35,247 nucleotides of DNA from Candidatus Rubneribacter avistercoris (GCA_019115845.1 DXCU01000040.1:1-35247); one strand, 5' to 3'; shown: positions 8,243 through 17,882, numbered from the stretch's first letter. Notes: generated by a model not told the origin, from the sequence alone. Numbers and translations are program-made.

Positions 8243-8827
8243 ATGAACATCAACAACGTCGCCTTCGAGCGCTCGTTCGGCATCTCTTCCCAGCTGCCGC
8301 CCTCCACCATGCCGGAAGTGGCCTTCGCCGGCCGCTCGAACGTGGGAAAATCATCCTTGCTCAACAAGCTGTTTAATCGCAAAAGCCTGGCCAAAGTGTC
8401 GCAGACGCCGGGAAAGACCTCCACCATCAACTTCTTCACGTGCGAAGGGGTGCGCTTCGTGGACCTGCCGGGATACGGCTACGCCAAGGTGTCGAAAGCC
8501 GAGAAGGGCCGCTGGTCGGAGCTCATCGAGGGCTATTTCAACCAGGAGCGCGACATGGCGCTGGTGATCAGCCTGATCGACATCAGGCATCCCGCATCCG
8601 ATTTGGACGTGAGCATGGTGTCCTTCCTGCAGGAGACGGGGCTTCCCTTCGCCGTGGCGCTGACGAAGGCCGACAAGATCAGCAACCAGCAGCGCCAAAG
8701 GCAGAAAGCGGCCGTCAAGCGCCAGCTTGGCCTGGACGCCGACGTGCCGATCATCGCCTGCTCGTCGGCGAAGGGGGTCGGCATCGACGAGCTGCGCAAG
8801 CTCATCGCGAAAGCGGTTGAGCGGTGA
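8243..8827 (+). CDS. engB: Ribosome-biogenesis GTPase YsxC/EngB
   Basis: 194 residues, the usual length. This small TrmE-Era-type GTPase is needed for late 50S assembly. Motifs: G1 GRSNVGKSS, G2 TPGKTSTINF, G3 DLPGYGYA, G4 TKAD and a G5-like CSSAKG. The start ATG at 8243 is preceded by AAGGAG at 6 nt; the upstream in-frame ATG at 8186 has no ribosome site and would add a non-homologous Ala/Arg-rich leader. It is the only housekeeping gene on the plus strand in this part and converges on rnhA, the two stops being 38 bp apart. Confidence 0.96.
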   Translation: MNINNVAFERSFGISSQLPPSTMPEVAFAGRSNVGKSSLLNKLFNRKSLAKVSQTPGKTSTINFFTCEGVRFVDLPGYGYAKVSKAEKGRWSELIEGYFNQERDMALVISLIDIRHPASDLDVSMVSFLQETGLPFAVALTKADKISNQQRQRQKAAVKRQLGLDADVPIIACSSAKGVGIDELRKLIAKAVER

Positions 8828-8865
8828 GGGCGCGCAAGGCGGCCGAGTCGCCCAAGCCCTAAGCC

Positions 8866-9345
8866 CTAGCCCGGAAAGCCCTCGTCGATTGCACGGCCCG
8901 GTCCGTCGGCGGCCGCCGTGGCAAGCCGGTCGCACCGCTCGTTCTCGGGATGGCCGGCGTGCCCCTTCACCCACACGAACGACACGCGATGGGGGCTTTT
9001 GGCCGCAAGCAGGCGCTTCCACAGATCCTCGTTCTTGACGGGCTCCTTCTTCGCGTTCTTCCAGCCGCGCTTGAGCCACCCGTCCACCCAGTGCTGGTTG
9101 AACGCGTTGACAACGTATTGGGAGTCGGTGTAGAGCGTCACCTCGCAGGGGCTTTTCAGCACCTCGAGCGCCGCGATGGCCCCCAGAAGCTCCATGCGGT
9201 TGTTCGTCGTGCGCTCGAAGCCCCGCGAAAGCTCCTTCTCGTGCACGCGCCCGTTGCGGTCCACGAAGCGCAGAACGGCCCCGTAGCCGCCCGGGCCCGG
9301 ATTGCCCCGGGCCGCCCCGTCGGTGTAGATATCCACGCGAAGCAC
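8866..9345 (-). CDS. rnhA: Ribonuclease HI
   Basis: 159 residues. It degrades RNA in RNA:DNA hybrids. The four acidic active-site positions are visible: Asp in [16 protein letters not shown], Glu in [10 protein letters not shown], Asp in LYTDSQYV, Asp in ENERCDRLA. The start is taken as the GTG at 9343-9345, 8 nt after the metG stop; a GTG three codons later is possible. The ribosome site is weak, so translational coupling to metG is likely. No hybrid-binding domain is present; the protein is the core fold only. Confidence 0.94.
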   Translation of the reverse strand: MLRVDIYTDGAARGNPGPGGYGAVLRFVDRNGRVHEKELSRGFERTTNNRMELLGAIAALEVLKSPCEVTLYTDSQYVVNAFNQHWVDGWLKRGWKNAKKEPVKNEDLWKRLLAAKSPHRVSFVWVKGHAGHPENERCDRLATAAADGPGRAIDEGFPG

Positions 9346-9353
9346 CGCTGCCC

Positions 9354-11381
9354 CTATCGGCGCTGGCTCGGGTGCTTCTGGAAGAAGTCGAAGCGCGGAG
9401 GGAGCTGGCGGATGCGATGGCGCCCCTCGGTGATCTCGCCGGCGCTGCACAGCTCGTCCACGTTGTCGAAGTCGTAGTTCCAGCTGAAGAAGTCGTCGAA
9501 CTCGAAGCTCAGGTAGTCGCAGATCTTCTCGGTGCCCGCGGGCACCACCGGGTGCATGAGCAGCGTGGCCACGCGCAGCAGGTAAAACGAGTCGACAAGC
9601 ACCTGGCGGCGGGCAGCCTCGTCCCCCTCGTTCTCAGCCGCGCGAATGCCGTCGGACCAGTGCTTGTTCGCCCACCGGATGAACTCGTCCATGATGGACA
9701 TGACGGTGTGCAGCTCGACGCGGTGCATGACCGACTCGTAGGCGCGCATCGTCTCGTGCGCCTTGTCCAGCACCTCGGGCGACACCTTCCCCAAGGGCAA
9801 GTGGCCCTCGAAGCTTTTCTGGGCCTCGTAGAAGCAGCTGCGGGCCAGGCGGTTGAACACGTTGGTGAGCAGCGCGCCTTCCTTGAGCACCGGATCGGCC
9901 ACGCGCGGATCGTCCAGCTCCTCGGGAGAGGCCAGGTAGGGCTTGGGCTTGAAGCCCACCGACTTCTGATCCAGCCCAAGCGCCAAAAAGTGGGCGCGCA
10001 GCTGCTCGACGGTGTAATGCTCCAGCAGCTCGTCGGCCGCAGGCGGCTTCACCGCGCCGGACGAGGAGGCCTTCTTGTCCCCGAACAGGATGTGGTGGTT
10101 GGCTATGAGCCTGGTCTGGCGGATGGGCCGGTCCGTGGGGCCGGGCGTCATGATGTCGCCGGGGCGCAGCGCCTCGATGAGCGCAGGCTGCGCCACGCCG
10201 TAGAAGTACAGGTTGTCCTGCCCGATGAACTGGTACACCTCGGCGTCCTCCGAGCACCACCAGTCGCGCCAGCTGCCACGCGGCAGACCCATCTGGTCGT
10301 TGACGGCCATGGTGAACGACATGGGCGCCCACAGGCTCTCGGGCCAGCACCACACGGTGAGCCCCTCCAGCCCGTCGATGACCGGAGCGGCCACGCCCCA
10401 CTCGATGTTGCCCGTGATGCGGAAGGGCACGAGCGCCTTGCCCGTGCGGAAGCGGATGCCGGCGCGGGAAAGCGCCTCGCGCGCGGCGTCGCGGGCGTCG
10501 ATGTCAAAGAACTCTATCTCGAAGCTCTGCTTGCCCTTCTCGGGCTCGCGCAGCTCATGCGGCGGCAGGTCGGCCGCAATGCCCTCGTAGGCGTCGCGCA
10601 GCTCGTTTTTGACGTAGATGACAGGCGGCGCCAAAAACTCCCTGAGCGTCTTGGGCACGATGGCGCGCACCTCCCGGTCGGCTTCGAGATCGTCGACGAA
10701 CCCGCGCAAAAATCCCGCGAAGGAGGGCAGGTCGAAGTACCAGTTCTCCACAGGACGCATCTCGGGCACGGAGCCGGTGAGGGAGGACTTGGGCGCTATG
10801 AGGTCCTCGGGCGCGTAGCTGTGCCCTAGGTCGCACTCGTCGGCGTAGCCGTGCTCGGACTTGCATCCCTGGACCGGGCAGCGCCCCGTCACCTGCCGGC
10901 CGTTGAGGAACGTGCCCGCCTCCGCATCGTAGAACTGCAGCGTGCTGCGGCGCTGCAGATGCCCGTTCTCATGCAGCTTCTCTATGAACTTCTCGCTGAT
11001 CAGCTGGTGCACGCTTCCTGCGTAGCCCAGGCCCGAGCCCTCGTATATGTCCAGGCTGATGCCGTAGGCTTCAAGCGTCGCCTTCTGCGCGTCGTGGTTC
11101 GCGCGCACGTACTCCTCTATGGTGCCGTCGAACTCGCCGGCCTCCACCAGCTTGCGGTAGCCCTCGTTGATGGGCGAGCCGAAGCAGTCCGTGCCGCTGA
11201 TGAAACGCACGTTGTCCGTGCCTATGCGGTCGCGCAGAAAGCGCGCGAACGCGTCGGCCGGCACGAACACGCCGGCGATGTGGCCGAAATGCAGGGGCTT
11301 GTTCCCGTAGGGCATGCCCGCCGTGACGACGGCCCGCTTGGGCCAGGAGGGGCGTCCGCCCTTAGCGGATGACGTTGCCAT
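9354..11381 (-). CDS. metG: Methionyl-tRNA synthetase (class I, variant KMSKS)
   Basis: 675 residues. It charges tRNA-Met with methionine. Visible: HIGH motif as HFGHIAG (31-37), a zinc-knuckle insertion with Cys168, Cys173, Cys183 and His187, the MetRS WCWPES and [13 protein letters not shown] regions, and an anticodon-binding helical C-terminus. The KMSKS loop reads DKKASSSG (Lys436-Lys437), retaining the lysine but altering the canonical sequence. No C-terminal EMAP-like tRNA-binding domain is visible. The start overlaps the end of sppA by 20 bp with GAAGGAG upstream. Because of the divergence, a second canonical metG elsewhere in the genome cannot be excluded. Confidence 0.88.
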   Translation of the reverse strand: MATSSAKGGRPSWPKRAVVTAGMPYGNKPLHFGHIAGVFVPADAFARFLRDRIGTDNVRFISGTDCFGSPINEGYRKLVEAGEFDGTIEEYVRANHDAQKATLEAYGISLDIYEGSGLGYAGSVHQLISEKFIEKLHENGHLQRRSTLQFYDAEAGTFLNGRQVTGRCPVQGCKSEHGYADECDLGHSYAPEDLIAPKSSLTGSVPEMRPVENWYFDLPSFAGFLRGFVDDLEADREVRAIVPKTLREFLAPPVIYVKNELRDAYEGIAADLPPHELREPEKGKQSFEIEFFDIDARDAAREALSRAGIRFRTGKALVPFRITGNIEWGVAAPVIDGLEGLTVWCWPESLWAPMSFTMAVNDQMGLPRGSWRDWWCSEDAEVYQFIGQDNLYFYGVAQPALIEALRPGDIMTPGPTDRPIRQTRLIANHHILFGDKKASSSGAVKPPAADELLEHYTVEQLRAHFLALGLDQKSVGFKPKPYLASPEELDDPRVADPVLKEGALLTNVFNRLARSCFYEAQKSFEGHLPLGKVSPEVLDKAHETMRAYESVMHRVELHTVMSIMDEFIRWANKHWSDGIRAAENEGDEAARRQVLVDSFYLLRVATLLMHPVVPAGTEKICDYLSFEFDDFFSWNYDFDNVDELCSAGEITEGRHRIRQLPPRFDFFQKHPSQRR

Positions 11382-12417
11382 CGCCGTCCAACTCCTTCAA
11401 GGCGTCGGCGATCCTCTCGACCGACGCGTTTTCGCTGTCCAGCATCATGAGGTCGAGCAGCCCGGAAAGGCTGTTCGAGGAGCTTTCCAAAGAAACCGTG
11501 GAGTAACGGGAGATCCCGGCAAGCTCGGCGGCCTTCTCCACCGCGTCCTCCTTGGTGCCCAGCTCGTCGGCCAAGCCGTTCTCGACCGCCTCCATGCCGG
11601 TGAACGTGAGGCCGGTGGCCAGCGCGCGCACCTCGTCCTCGGTCATGCCGCGACCTTCGGCGACGGCCTGGATGAACGTCTCGTTGATCTGGTCGACCAT
11701 GTTCTGGTAGTAGGCGCGCTCCTCCTCGGTGAGCGGGCGCGTGCCGTAGCTGGAGTCCTTGCTGTCGGAGCTTGTGACGTTGTCCACGCTGATGCCCAGC
11801 TTCTCCAGCAACCCCGAAAGGTCGGTGATCTGCATGGCCGTGCCGATGGCCCCGATGGCCGTGGTCTTGGCCGTGAAGATGTAGTCGGCCTGGGACGATA
11901 TCTCGTAGGCGGCGGACGCGTTCATGGACGCGCTGGACACCACCACCGGCTTTCCCGTCTCCTCGGAGAACTCGCGCACGTAAGCGGACATCTCCTCGCC
12001 CGCCGTCGCCGTGCCGCCGCCCGAATCGACGCGCAGCACCACGGCCTTGATGTGGGGGTTGTCGGCGGCGCGGTCCAGCTGCTCTTTCAGGCCCTCGGGA
12101 GAGCAGACGGTGCCGTCGTACTGGATGGCGCCGTCGATGTCGATGACCCCCACGGCGTCGGAAGAAAGGAGGTCCGCATCGGAGACCGCGGAGGCGCCGA
12201 AAGACCCCATGGACGAGGACATGACGGACGTGCATGACCACATACCCATGGCCATCAGGGCAAACACCAACACCACGGCCACCAACGCCACAATCCACCC
12301 CCGGCTCTTCTTGGGCGGCGCGGGCTGGTAGGCGTAGGGTGCGCCAACCGGGGGCGCGGGCTGGGCAGGCGGCTGCTGCCACACCTGCTGCTGCCAATTG
12401 CTGTTGTCTTGGGACAT
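11362..12417 (-). CDS. sppA: Signal peptide peptidase SppA-type serine protease (S49)
   Basis: 351 residues. It cleaves remnant signal peptides in the membrane. A Gln/Pro-rich cytoplasmic N-terminus precedes one transmembrane helix (WIVALVAVVLVFALMAMG), then the S49 domain: VLRVDSGGG oxyanion-type loop, nucleophile Ser168 in NASAAYE, and general-base Lys220 in SSDSKDSS. The Ser-Lys spacing of 52 residues equals that of Bacillus SppA (147/199). The usual ASGGY around the nucleophile is ASAAY. The start ATG at 12417 has AAGGAGGG directly upstream; an in-frame TTG 30 nt earlier is less likely. Overlaps metG by 20 bp, so translation of the two is probably coupled. Confidence 0.9.
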   Translation of the reverse strand: MSQDNSNWQQQVWQQPPAQPAPPVGAPYAYQPAPPKKSRGWIVALVAVVLVFALMAMGMWSCTSVMSSSMGSFGASAVSDADLLSSDAVGVIDIDGAIQYDGTVCSPEGLKEQLDRAADNPHIKAVVLRVDSGGGTATAGEEMSAYVREFSEETGKPVVVSSASMNASAAYEISSQADYIFTAKTTAIGAIGTAMQITDLSGLLEKLGISVDNVTSSDSKDSSYGTRPLTEEERAYYQNMVDQINETFIQAVAEGRGMTEDEVRALATGLTFTGMEAVENGLADELGTKEDAVEKAAELAGISRYSTVSLESSSNSLSGLLDLMMLDSENASVERIADALKELDGDGNVIR

Positions 12418-12462
12418 CGGCCCTCCTTGGACGGGGTCGGTACTCAACGGCTCTCATGCGCT

Positions 12463-12508
12463 GCGGGGCCGCGCTCGAAAGCGCGGCTCCGCACGGTTCG
12501 CTCCATTA
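12463..12508 (-). promoter_or_regulatory. Putative sppA-metG-rnhA promoter and 5' leader hairpin
   Basis: The minus strand carries a perfect TATAAT at 12503-12508, about 85 nt upstream of the sppA start, without a good -35. Just downstream is a hairpin at 12463-12492: a 7-bp stem CCGCGCT/AGCGCGG closed by a 4-nt loop and extended by GCGG/CCGC. No T-run follows, so it is a leader structure rather than a terminator. Confidence 0.45.
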
Positions 12509-12556
12509 TAGAACGACTCGCCTCCGCTTCGGTGACGGCGGCGTGACAAATGCCTT

Positions 12557-14227
12557 TTAGAACTCCACGATGCCGTCGTTTTTGGTGTGCTGGGCCTTTT
12601 TGGCGGTGCGCACCAAGAACTCCTGGTTCGTCTCGGTCTGCTTGAGCGACTTGATGAGCATGTCCATGGCTCGCTCGGTGGAGTTGGTGTTGGCCAGGAT
12701 GCGGCGCACGGCCCAGATGAGGGGCGCCTCCTGCGGATCGAGCAGCAAGTCCTCCTTGCGCGTGCCGGAGGCCACCGGATCGATGGCCGGGAAGATGCGC
12801 CGGTCGGCCAGGTTGCGGTCAAGCTTAAGCTCCATGTTGCCGGTGCCCTTGAACTCCTCGAAGATGACTTCGTCCATCTTCGACCCTGTCTCCACCAGCG
12901 CCGACGCCAAGATGGTGAGGCTGCCGCCACCCTCGATGTTGCGCGCGGCGCCCAAAAACTTCTTCGGCGGGTAGAGCGCCGTGGAGTCCACGCCGCCCGA
13001 CAGGATGCGGCCCGACGCCGGCTGCGCCAGGTTGTAGGCACGCGCAAGGCGCGTGAGGCTGTCCAGCAAGACGACCACGTCCTTGCCGCATTCCACAAGG
13101 CGCTTCGCGCGCTCGATGACAAGCTCCGACACGGCGATGTGGTTCTCGGTGGGCATGTCGAACGTGGAGGAGATCACCTCGCCTTTGATGGAGCGCTGCA
13201 TGTCCGTGACCTCTTCGGGGCGCTCGTCCACAAGCAGGCACATGAGGTGCACCTCGGGATTGTTGGCGCTGATGGAGGCCGCGATATCCTTCAAGATGGT
13301 GGTCTTGCCGGCCTTCGGGGGACTCACGATCAGGCCGCGCTGCCCCTTGCCGATGGGGCTCACCAAATCGATGACGCGCGCGGTGACGGTGTTCTTGCCG
13401 TGCTCCATGGTGAGGCACTCGTCCGGGTACACCGGCGTGAGGTCGCCGAAGCGCACGCGGTTGCCCAGCTCCTCTGCGGGCACGCCGTTGACGGACGTCA
13501 CCTTCTGGATGGCCGCGTACTTCTCGTTCTCGCGCGCCGGGCGCGTCTGGCCGGCCACAAGATCGCCCTTGCGCAGGCCGTTGCGGCGGATGGTGGACAA
13601 GCCCACGTAGCAGTCCGATTCGCTGGGCAGGTAGCCCTGCGTGCGAAGGAAGCCGTAGCCGTCGGCGAGGATGTCCAAGATGCCCGACACCTCGATGAAG
13701 CCCTCGGCCTTCACGCAGGCGGCGAACACGGCCTCCACAAGCTCGGCCTTCTTCAGGCCCGTCACGTCCAGCTCCAGCTCGGCGGCCTTCGCGCGCAGCT
13801 CGGCCACCTTGAGCTTGGCCAGCTCCTCGCGCGACACGCTGGGCTGCACCTCGCGCGGACCCTGGTTGCCGTGCTGGCGGCGCTGGCGGCGCGGACCCTG
13901 GTTGCCGTTGCCGCCGTTTTGCTTCTGCCGGTTGCCGTTTTGCTTCTGGCGGCCGCCCTGGCCCGGCCCGCCTTTGCCGCCCTGGGCCTGACGCTTGCCC
14001 TGCCCGGCGCTTTGGGAGGTGTCCTTGCCCGGCGCCTTCACGGACTTGCGGGGAGTGCGCGCCTGCCTCTCGGGACGCTCCGCCGCGCCCTCCGCCTTCT
14101 CGGAGCGGTCGGCGGAGGCAGCCTTGGCCTTGGACGACTTCGCCCCCGTGCCGACGGAACGGCGCCGGCGCGGAGCGGGTGCTGCGGCCTCGGGCGCCGC
14201 CTCGGTCGATGCAACGTTTTCGCTCAT
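12557..14227 (-). CDS. rho: Transcription termination factor Rho with long disordered N-terminal extension
   Basis: 556 residues against about 420 in E. coli. Rho is a hexameric RNA-dependent ATPase that ends transcription and restrains antisense RNA. Order: Ala/Arg/Lys-rich residues 1-60, a Gln/Gly/Asn/Arg-rich low-complexity stretch (contains NRQKQNGGNGNQGPRR), a Rho_N helical domain (LAKLKVAELRAKAAELEL), the cold-shock-like RNA-binding domain (GILDILADGYGFLR), then the ATPase with Walker A PPKAGKTT (Lys308) and the conserved DSLTRLARAYN. The start ATG overlaps the transaldolase stop as ATGA. Insertions in this region are known in actinobacterial Rho; they increase RNA binding and can support condensates in some species. 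Confidence 0.96.
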   Translation of the reverse strand: MSENVASTEAAPEAAAPAPRRRRSVGTGAKSSKAKAASADRSEKAEGAAERPERQARTPRKSVKAPGKDTSQSAGQGKRQAQGGKGGPGQGGRQKQNGNRQKQNGGNGNQGPRRQRRQHGNQGPREVQPSVSREELAKLKVAELRAKAAELELDVTGLKKAELVEAVFAACVKAEGFIEVSGILDILADGYGFLRTQGYLPSESDCYVGLSTIRRNGLRKGDLVAGQTRPARENEKYAAIQKVTSVNGVPAEELGNRVRFGDLTPVYPDECLTMEHGKNTVTARVIDLVSPIGKGQRGLIVSPPKAGKTTILKDIAASISANNPEVHLMCLLVDERPEEVTDMQRSIKGEVISSTFDMPTENHIAVSELVIERAKRLVECGKDVVVLLDSLTRLARAYNLAQPASGRILSGGVDSTALYPPKKFLGAARNIEGGGSLTILASALVETGSKMDEVIFEEFKGTGNMELKLDRNLADRRIFPAIDPVASGTRKEDLLLDPQEAPLIWAVRRILANTNSTERAMDMLIKSLKQTETNQEFLVRTAKKAQHTKNDGIVEF

Positions 14228-14901
14228 GCGTTCTGCACTTTCTCCCAGTCCTTCATGAAGGCGTCCAAGCCGCGGTCGGTCAGCGGGTGCTGGACCATCT
14301 TCTTGAGCACGGCGAACGGCACCGTGGCGATGTCGGCTCCCATGAGGGCGGCCTGCGTCACGTGGTTCGCGCTGCGGATGGACGCGGCGATGATCTCCAC
14401 CTGCTCGTGGTTCACGGTGCTTTCGGAGAAGTCGTAGCCGCCGATGGCCGACACCACGTTGGACAGCTGCTCGAGGCCGTCTTCGGAGATGTCGTCGAAG
14501 CGGCCCACGAACGGGCTGATGTAGCGGGCGCCGGCACGCGCGGCCAAGATGGCCTGCGGCACGCTGAAGCACAGCGTCATGTTGACGGGGATGCCCTCGT
14601 CGGCGAGCGTGCGCGTGGCGGCCAGGCCCTCCACCATCGTCGGCACCTTCACCACCACGTTCGGGGCGATCTCGGCCAGCTCGCGGCCGTCGCGCACTAT
14701 CTCCTCGCGCGTCATGGCCACGCTCTCGGCGGAAACCGGCCCGTCCACGATGTCGCAGATGCGCTTGATGTGGTTGTGGAAATCGGACAGCTTGCCGCCC
14801 GTGCGCGCGTACAGCGTGGGGTTCGTGGTCACGCCCGCAAGGGCGCCCCAGCTTGCCGCCTCCTCGATCTCGTCCAGGTCGGCGGTGTCAAGAAAAAACT
14901 T
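14224..14901 (-). CDS. Small transaldolase / fructose-6-phosphate aldolase family protein
   Basis: 225 residues, the size of the TalC/MipB subfamily. These TIM-barrel enzymes either transfer dihydroxyacetone units in the pentose phosphate pathway or cleave fructose 6-phosphate. Visible: N-terminal KFFLDTADLDEI, TTNPTL, the Schiff-base Lys86 in VVVKVPTMVEGL, and the conserved SPFVGRFDD. The GTG at 14899-14901 is taken as start because AAGGAGG lies 5 nt upstream and homology begins there. Overlaps rho by 4 bp and shares its promoter. Aldolase and transferase activity cannot be told apart with confidence from sequence. Confidence 0.92.
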   Translation of the reverse strand, partial: KFFLDTADLDEIEEAASWGALAGVTTNPTLYARTGGKLSDFHNHIKRICDIVDGPVSAESVAMTREEIVRDGRELAEIAPNVVVKVPTMVEGLAATRTLADEGIPVNMTLCFSVPQAILAARAGARYISPFVGRFDDISEDGLEQLSNVVSAIGGYDFSESTVNHEQVEIIAASIRSANHVTQAALMGADIATVPFAVLKKMVQHPLTDRGLDAFMKDWEKVQNA

Positions 14902-15024
14902 CACCCAATCCTCCTTATGCGTAGGCTTTCCAGTGGGAAGCGCGCGGAAGCGCGCAAGGGTCACAGGTTGAAATGCAATGCGATGGGGTTTCTTTCTTGG
15001 AAGACAAAAAGGAACTTATCGGCC

Positions 15025-15053
15025 ATGGTAGCGCATGATCGCGCGCGATTCAA
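15025..15053 (-). promoter_or_regulatory. Promoter of the transaldolase-rho operon
   Basis: Minus-strand -35 TTGAAT (15048-15053), 17-bp spacer, -10 TACCAT (15025-15030). The ~125-nt leader contains a small hairpin at 14940-14955 (GCGCGC on both arms, 4-nt loop). The remainder of the gap, 15054-15205, is GC-rich with imperfect inverted repeats after hisI; I see no gene and no T-tailed terminator, so the end of the his transcript may depend on Rho. Confidence 0.6.
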
Positions 15054-15205
15054 GCCGAAAGCCCTGCCCAATCGTGTAGTTGCGATGGAGGATGGCGCAG
15101 GAGGCGCAAGGCGGGGAGCGCTGCGGGAAGCGCGGGCGGAGGGCGGCGCGCGGGATGCACGCGCACGCGCGAGCCGAGCGCGCAAGGCGGGGCCGCAAAG
15201 CCCCC

Positions 15206-15532
15206 TTACGCCTCCGGCGCAAGCGCGCGGTAGAAGCAGGAGCGCGCGCCGGTGTGGCAGGCGGGGCCGGCGGGATGCACGAGGGCCAGCAGCGCATCGG
15301 CATCGCAGTCGTAGCGCAGCTCCACGATCTTCTGGACGTTTCCCGAGGTGGCGCCCTTGTGCCAGAGTTCTTGCCGGCTGCGGCTCCAAAACACCGTCTC
15401 GCCGCGTTCAAGCGTGAGCGCAAGCGACCTTTCGCTCATCCACGCCATCATGAGCACTTCGAGCGTGCCCGCATCCTGCACGATGCACGGGATAAGGCCC
15501 TGGTCGTTGTAAGCGAGCTTGGAAAGATCCAC
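15206..15532 (-). CDS. hisI: Phosphoribosyl-AMP cyclohydrolase
   Basis: 108 residues: cyclohydrolase domain only, without the HisE pyrophosphohydrolase domain fused to it in enterics. It opens the adenine ring of PR-AMP, step 3 of histidine synthesis. Metal and active-site motifs: [15 protein letters not shown] with its Asp/Cys ligands, and [14 protein letters not shown]. The GTG start at 15530-15532 has AGGAGG 7 nt upstream, which overlaps the end of hisF. Last gene of the operon. PR-ATP pyrophosphohydrolase (HisE) must be supplied from elsewhere. Confidence 0.96.
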   Translation of the reverse strand: MDLSKLAYNDQGLIPCIVQDAGTLEVLMMAWMSERSLALTLERGETVFWSRSRQELWHKGATSGNVQKIVELRYDCDADALLALVHPAGPACHTGARSCFYRALAPEA

Positions 15533-15543
15533 GACGAGTCCTC

Positions 15544-16308
15544 CTACAGTCTGACGGGAATGCCCTGGGCGCGCATGTGCTCCTTCACCTGGCGCACCGA
15601 AAGCTCGCCGAAGTGGAACACGCTCGCGGCCAGCACGGCGTCGGCCTCGCCCTCCAGGATGCCCTGCGCGAAGTGCTCAAGCTTGCCCACGCCGCCGCTT
15701 GCGATGACGGGGATGTCCACGGCGCGCGCAACCGCGCGGGTGAGCGCGCAGTCGAAGCCCTCGCGGCTGCCGTCGCGGTCCATGCTGGTGAGCAGTATCT
15801 CCCCCGCCCCGCGCCGAGCGGCCTCACGCGCCCAGGCCACGGCGTCGATGCCCGTGGCCACCCGGCCGCCGTGCACGTAGACCTCCCATTTGTCGCCCGC
15901 GCCCGCAACGTGCTTCGCGTCGATGGCGCACAGGATGGCCTGGCTGCCGAACGCGGCGGCCGCGCTCGTGATGAGCTCCGGATTGGCCACGGCGGCCGAG
16001 TTCACCGACACCTTGTCGGCGCCGGCGGCGATCATCGTGCGGATGTCGGCCACGCTGCGAAAACCCCCGCCCACGCAGTACGGCAGGTGCAGCTGCTCGC
16101 TCGCGCGGCTGGCCAGCTCCACCGTGGTGGCGCGGTCGTCGCTTGTGGCCGTGATGTCGAGGAATATCACCTCGTCGGCGCGCTCCTCGTCGTAGCGCTG
16201 CGCAAGCTCGATGGGATCGCCCGCGTCGCGCAGGTTCACGAAGTTGACGCCCTTGACCACGCGCCCGTCCTTGACGTCCATGCAGGGGATCACGCGTTTG
16301 GCTAGCAT
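15544..16308 (-). CDS. hisF: Imidazole glycerol phosphate synthase, cyclase subunit
   Basis: 254 residues, normal length. A TIM barrel that uses ammonia delivered by HisH to convert PRFAR to imidazole glycerol phosphate and AICAR. Catalytic Asp11 is in [11 protein letters not shown] and the second catalytic Asp is in CAIDAKH. The phosphate-binding turns VGGGFRS and ASGGVG are present. Ends 11 bp before hisI. There is a 78-bp gap from hisA, the largest inside this otherwise overlapping operon, and I saw no gene or clear promoter in it. Confidence 0.97.
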   Translation of the reverse strand: MLAKRVIPCMDVKDGRVVKGVNFVNLRDAGDPIELAQRYDEERADEVIFLDITATSDDRATTVELASRASEQLHLPYCVGGGFRSVADIRTMIAAGADKVSVNSAAVANPELITSAAAAFGSQAILCAIDAKHVAGAGDKWEVYVHGGRVATGIDAVAWAREAARRGAGEILLTSMDRDGSREGFDCALTRAVARAVDIPVIASGGVGKLEHFAQGILEGEADAVLAASVFHFGELSVRQVKEHMRAQGIPVRL

Positions 16309-16386
16309 TGCACCGCCCTTCTCTCGTTTCGATGTCGAACAGATCCGGCCAGGTCGGCGAGAAGCGTCGGCCCGCCTCGTCGGCCG

Positions 16387-17184
16387 TCAGACCGACGAAA
16401 CCCCCATCCCGCAGGGGTTCGCGGCCACGGCGGCCGCGTCGGCGGCACGGGTGGCCTCCTCGCAGGCGCGCACGCCCTCGGCCACCGAAAGCGCGCCTTC
16501 GTACACGGCACGCCCTGCGATGACGCCCTCTATGCTGCCGGCAACCTCGCCAAGCCGCTCAATATCGCGCACGCCGGCCACACCGCCCGAGGCGATCACC
16601 GGGCGCCCGAACGCTTCCGCCATGCGCACGTACGCCTGCGGATCTATGCCCGTCTGCATGCCGTCGCGCGCGATGTCGGTGTACACGAGGTGCCGAAACC
16701 CCAGCTGCGCCACATGGCGCGCCAGCTCCTCGGCCGCCACGCCCGCACCCTCGCGCCAACCCGCCACGGCCACCTCCCCGCCCTTCGCGTCGATGCCGGC
16801 CGTGAGCAACGCGCCATATTCTGCCACGGCGGCCTCGGCAAACGCAGGGTCGGCTACAAGCGAGGTACCCAGCACCACACGCGAAACACCCGCATCGGCC
16901 AAGCGCGCTACGGTGTCAAGCGAACGGATGCCGCCGCCCACTTCCACTTTGAGCAGGGTCTTTCGCAAAATGCGCTCGATGATGGCGATATTTTCCGGCA
17001 TGCCCGAGCGCGCTCCGTCAAGATCCACCACGTGCAGCCACAAGGCTCCCTCTTCCTCGAACGCCTGCGCTTGGGCAGCGGGATCATCGTGATAGACCGT
17101 CACGCGATCGTAGTCGCCCTTGGCAAGCCGGACGGCCTTGCCCCCTAAAATATCAATGGCTGGAAGCAGATGCACGGCGCTCAC
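16387..17184 (-). CDS. hisA: ProFAR isomerase (HisA)
   Basis: 265 residues. An Amadori isomerase turning ProFAR into PRFAR, step 4 of histidine synthesis. Motifs: LLPAIDILGGKAVRL with the catalytic Asp, VEVGGGIRS phosphate loop, and VYTDIARDGM with the second catalytic Asp. In many actinobacteria lacking trpF a HisA homologue (PriA) also acts in tryptophan synthesis; nothing here settles whether this copy is bifunctional. It starts with GTG, overlapping the hisH stop as GTGA, so it is translationally coupled. The C-terminus carries ~20 extra Ala-rich residues. Confidence 0.95.
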   Translation of the reverse strand: MSAVHLLPAIDILGGKAVRLAKGDYDRVTVYHDDPAAQAQAFEEEGALWLHVVDLDGARSGMPENIAIIERILRKTLLKVEVGGGIRSLDTVARLADAGVSRVVLGTSLVADPAFAEAAVAEYGALLTAGIDAKGGEVAVAGWREGAGVAAEELARHVAQLGFRHLVYTDIARDGMQTGIDPQAYVRMAEAFGRPVIASGGVAGVRDIERLGEVAGSIEGVIAGRAVYEGALSVAEGVRACEEATRAADAAAVAANPCGMGVSSV

Positions 17185-17882
17185 GCCCCTTTCACAATAG
17201 ATACGAAGTTACGCAGCAGCTGCGCGCCGGCATCTGAGCTTTTCTCCGGATGAAACTGCACGCCGAATGCAACATCCCCGTACTGCACGGCACTCGGAAA
17301 GGCCACGCTGTGCGTTGTTTCCCCAATGACGAACGGCCCCGATGGCGCGATATAACCATGCGTGAAGTAGAAATACTCACCAGGGGCAATACCCGCGAAC
17401 AGCAAAGGAGGGAAGTTCGCGGCGTCGAGTGGTTCCGTCGGCTGACAAGTCGGCGGAACCACCGTGTTCCAACCAACGTGGGGAATTTTGTAAGTAAGAC
17501 CTTTTGCATCAACGCGAGGCATTTTGGTCACCACGCCCGGTAGCACGGCCAAACCGTGGGCGTTGCGAGAGGACGCTTCGTCATCCTCGTCAGGCGCGCC
17601 TTCTACGCCTTCTTCAAACAGCAGATGCATCCCCAGGCAAATACCAAGGAACGGCACGCCATCCGCAATGCGGCGACGGATGACGTCGGTTTGCCCGAGC
17701 GCCGCCATGGTGGCAGCCGCGTCGGCAAACGCACCCACGCCTGGCAACACCACAGCATCAGCCTGCGCAATAGCAACAGGGTTGTCGGTAACACACACCT
17801 TGCCCCCCGCCGCTGCAAGACCGCGCTCGACGCTTTTGAGGTTTCCTTTGTGGTAATCGACAACAGCAATGCGCGGGGCCAT
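17181..17882 (-). CDS. hisH: Imidazole glycerol phosphate synthase, glutaminase subunit
   Basis: 233 residues. A class I glutamine amidotransferase that supplies ammonia to HisF. Catalytic Cys lies in GICLGMHLLFE and the His-Glu pair in GVQFHPEKSS; VLPGVGAF and HVGWN are also typical. The start codon overlaps the hisB stop by one base (TAATG) and its own stop overlaps hisA. By eye the DNA here is less GC-rich than hisD and the flanking housekeeping genes. Confidence 0.97.
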   Translation of the reverse strand: MAPRIAVVDYHKGNLKSVERGLAAAGGKVCVTDNPVAIAQADAVVLPGVGAFADAAATMAALGQTDVIRRRIADGVPFLGICLGMHLLFEEGVEGAPDEDDEASSRNAHGLAVLPGVVTKMPRVDAKGLTYKIPHVGWNTVVPPTCQPTEPLDAANFPPLLFAGIAPGEYFYFTHGYIAPSGPFVIGETTHSVAFPSAVQYGDVAFGVQFHPEKSSDAGAQLLRNFVSIVKGA

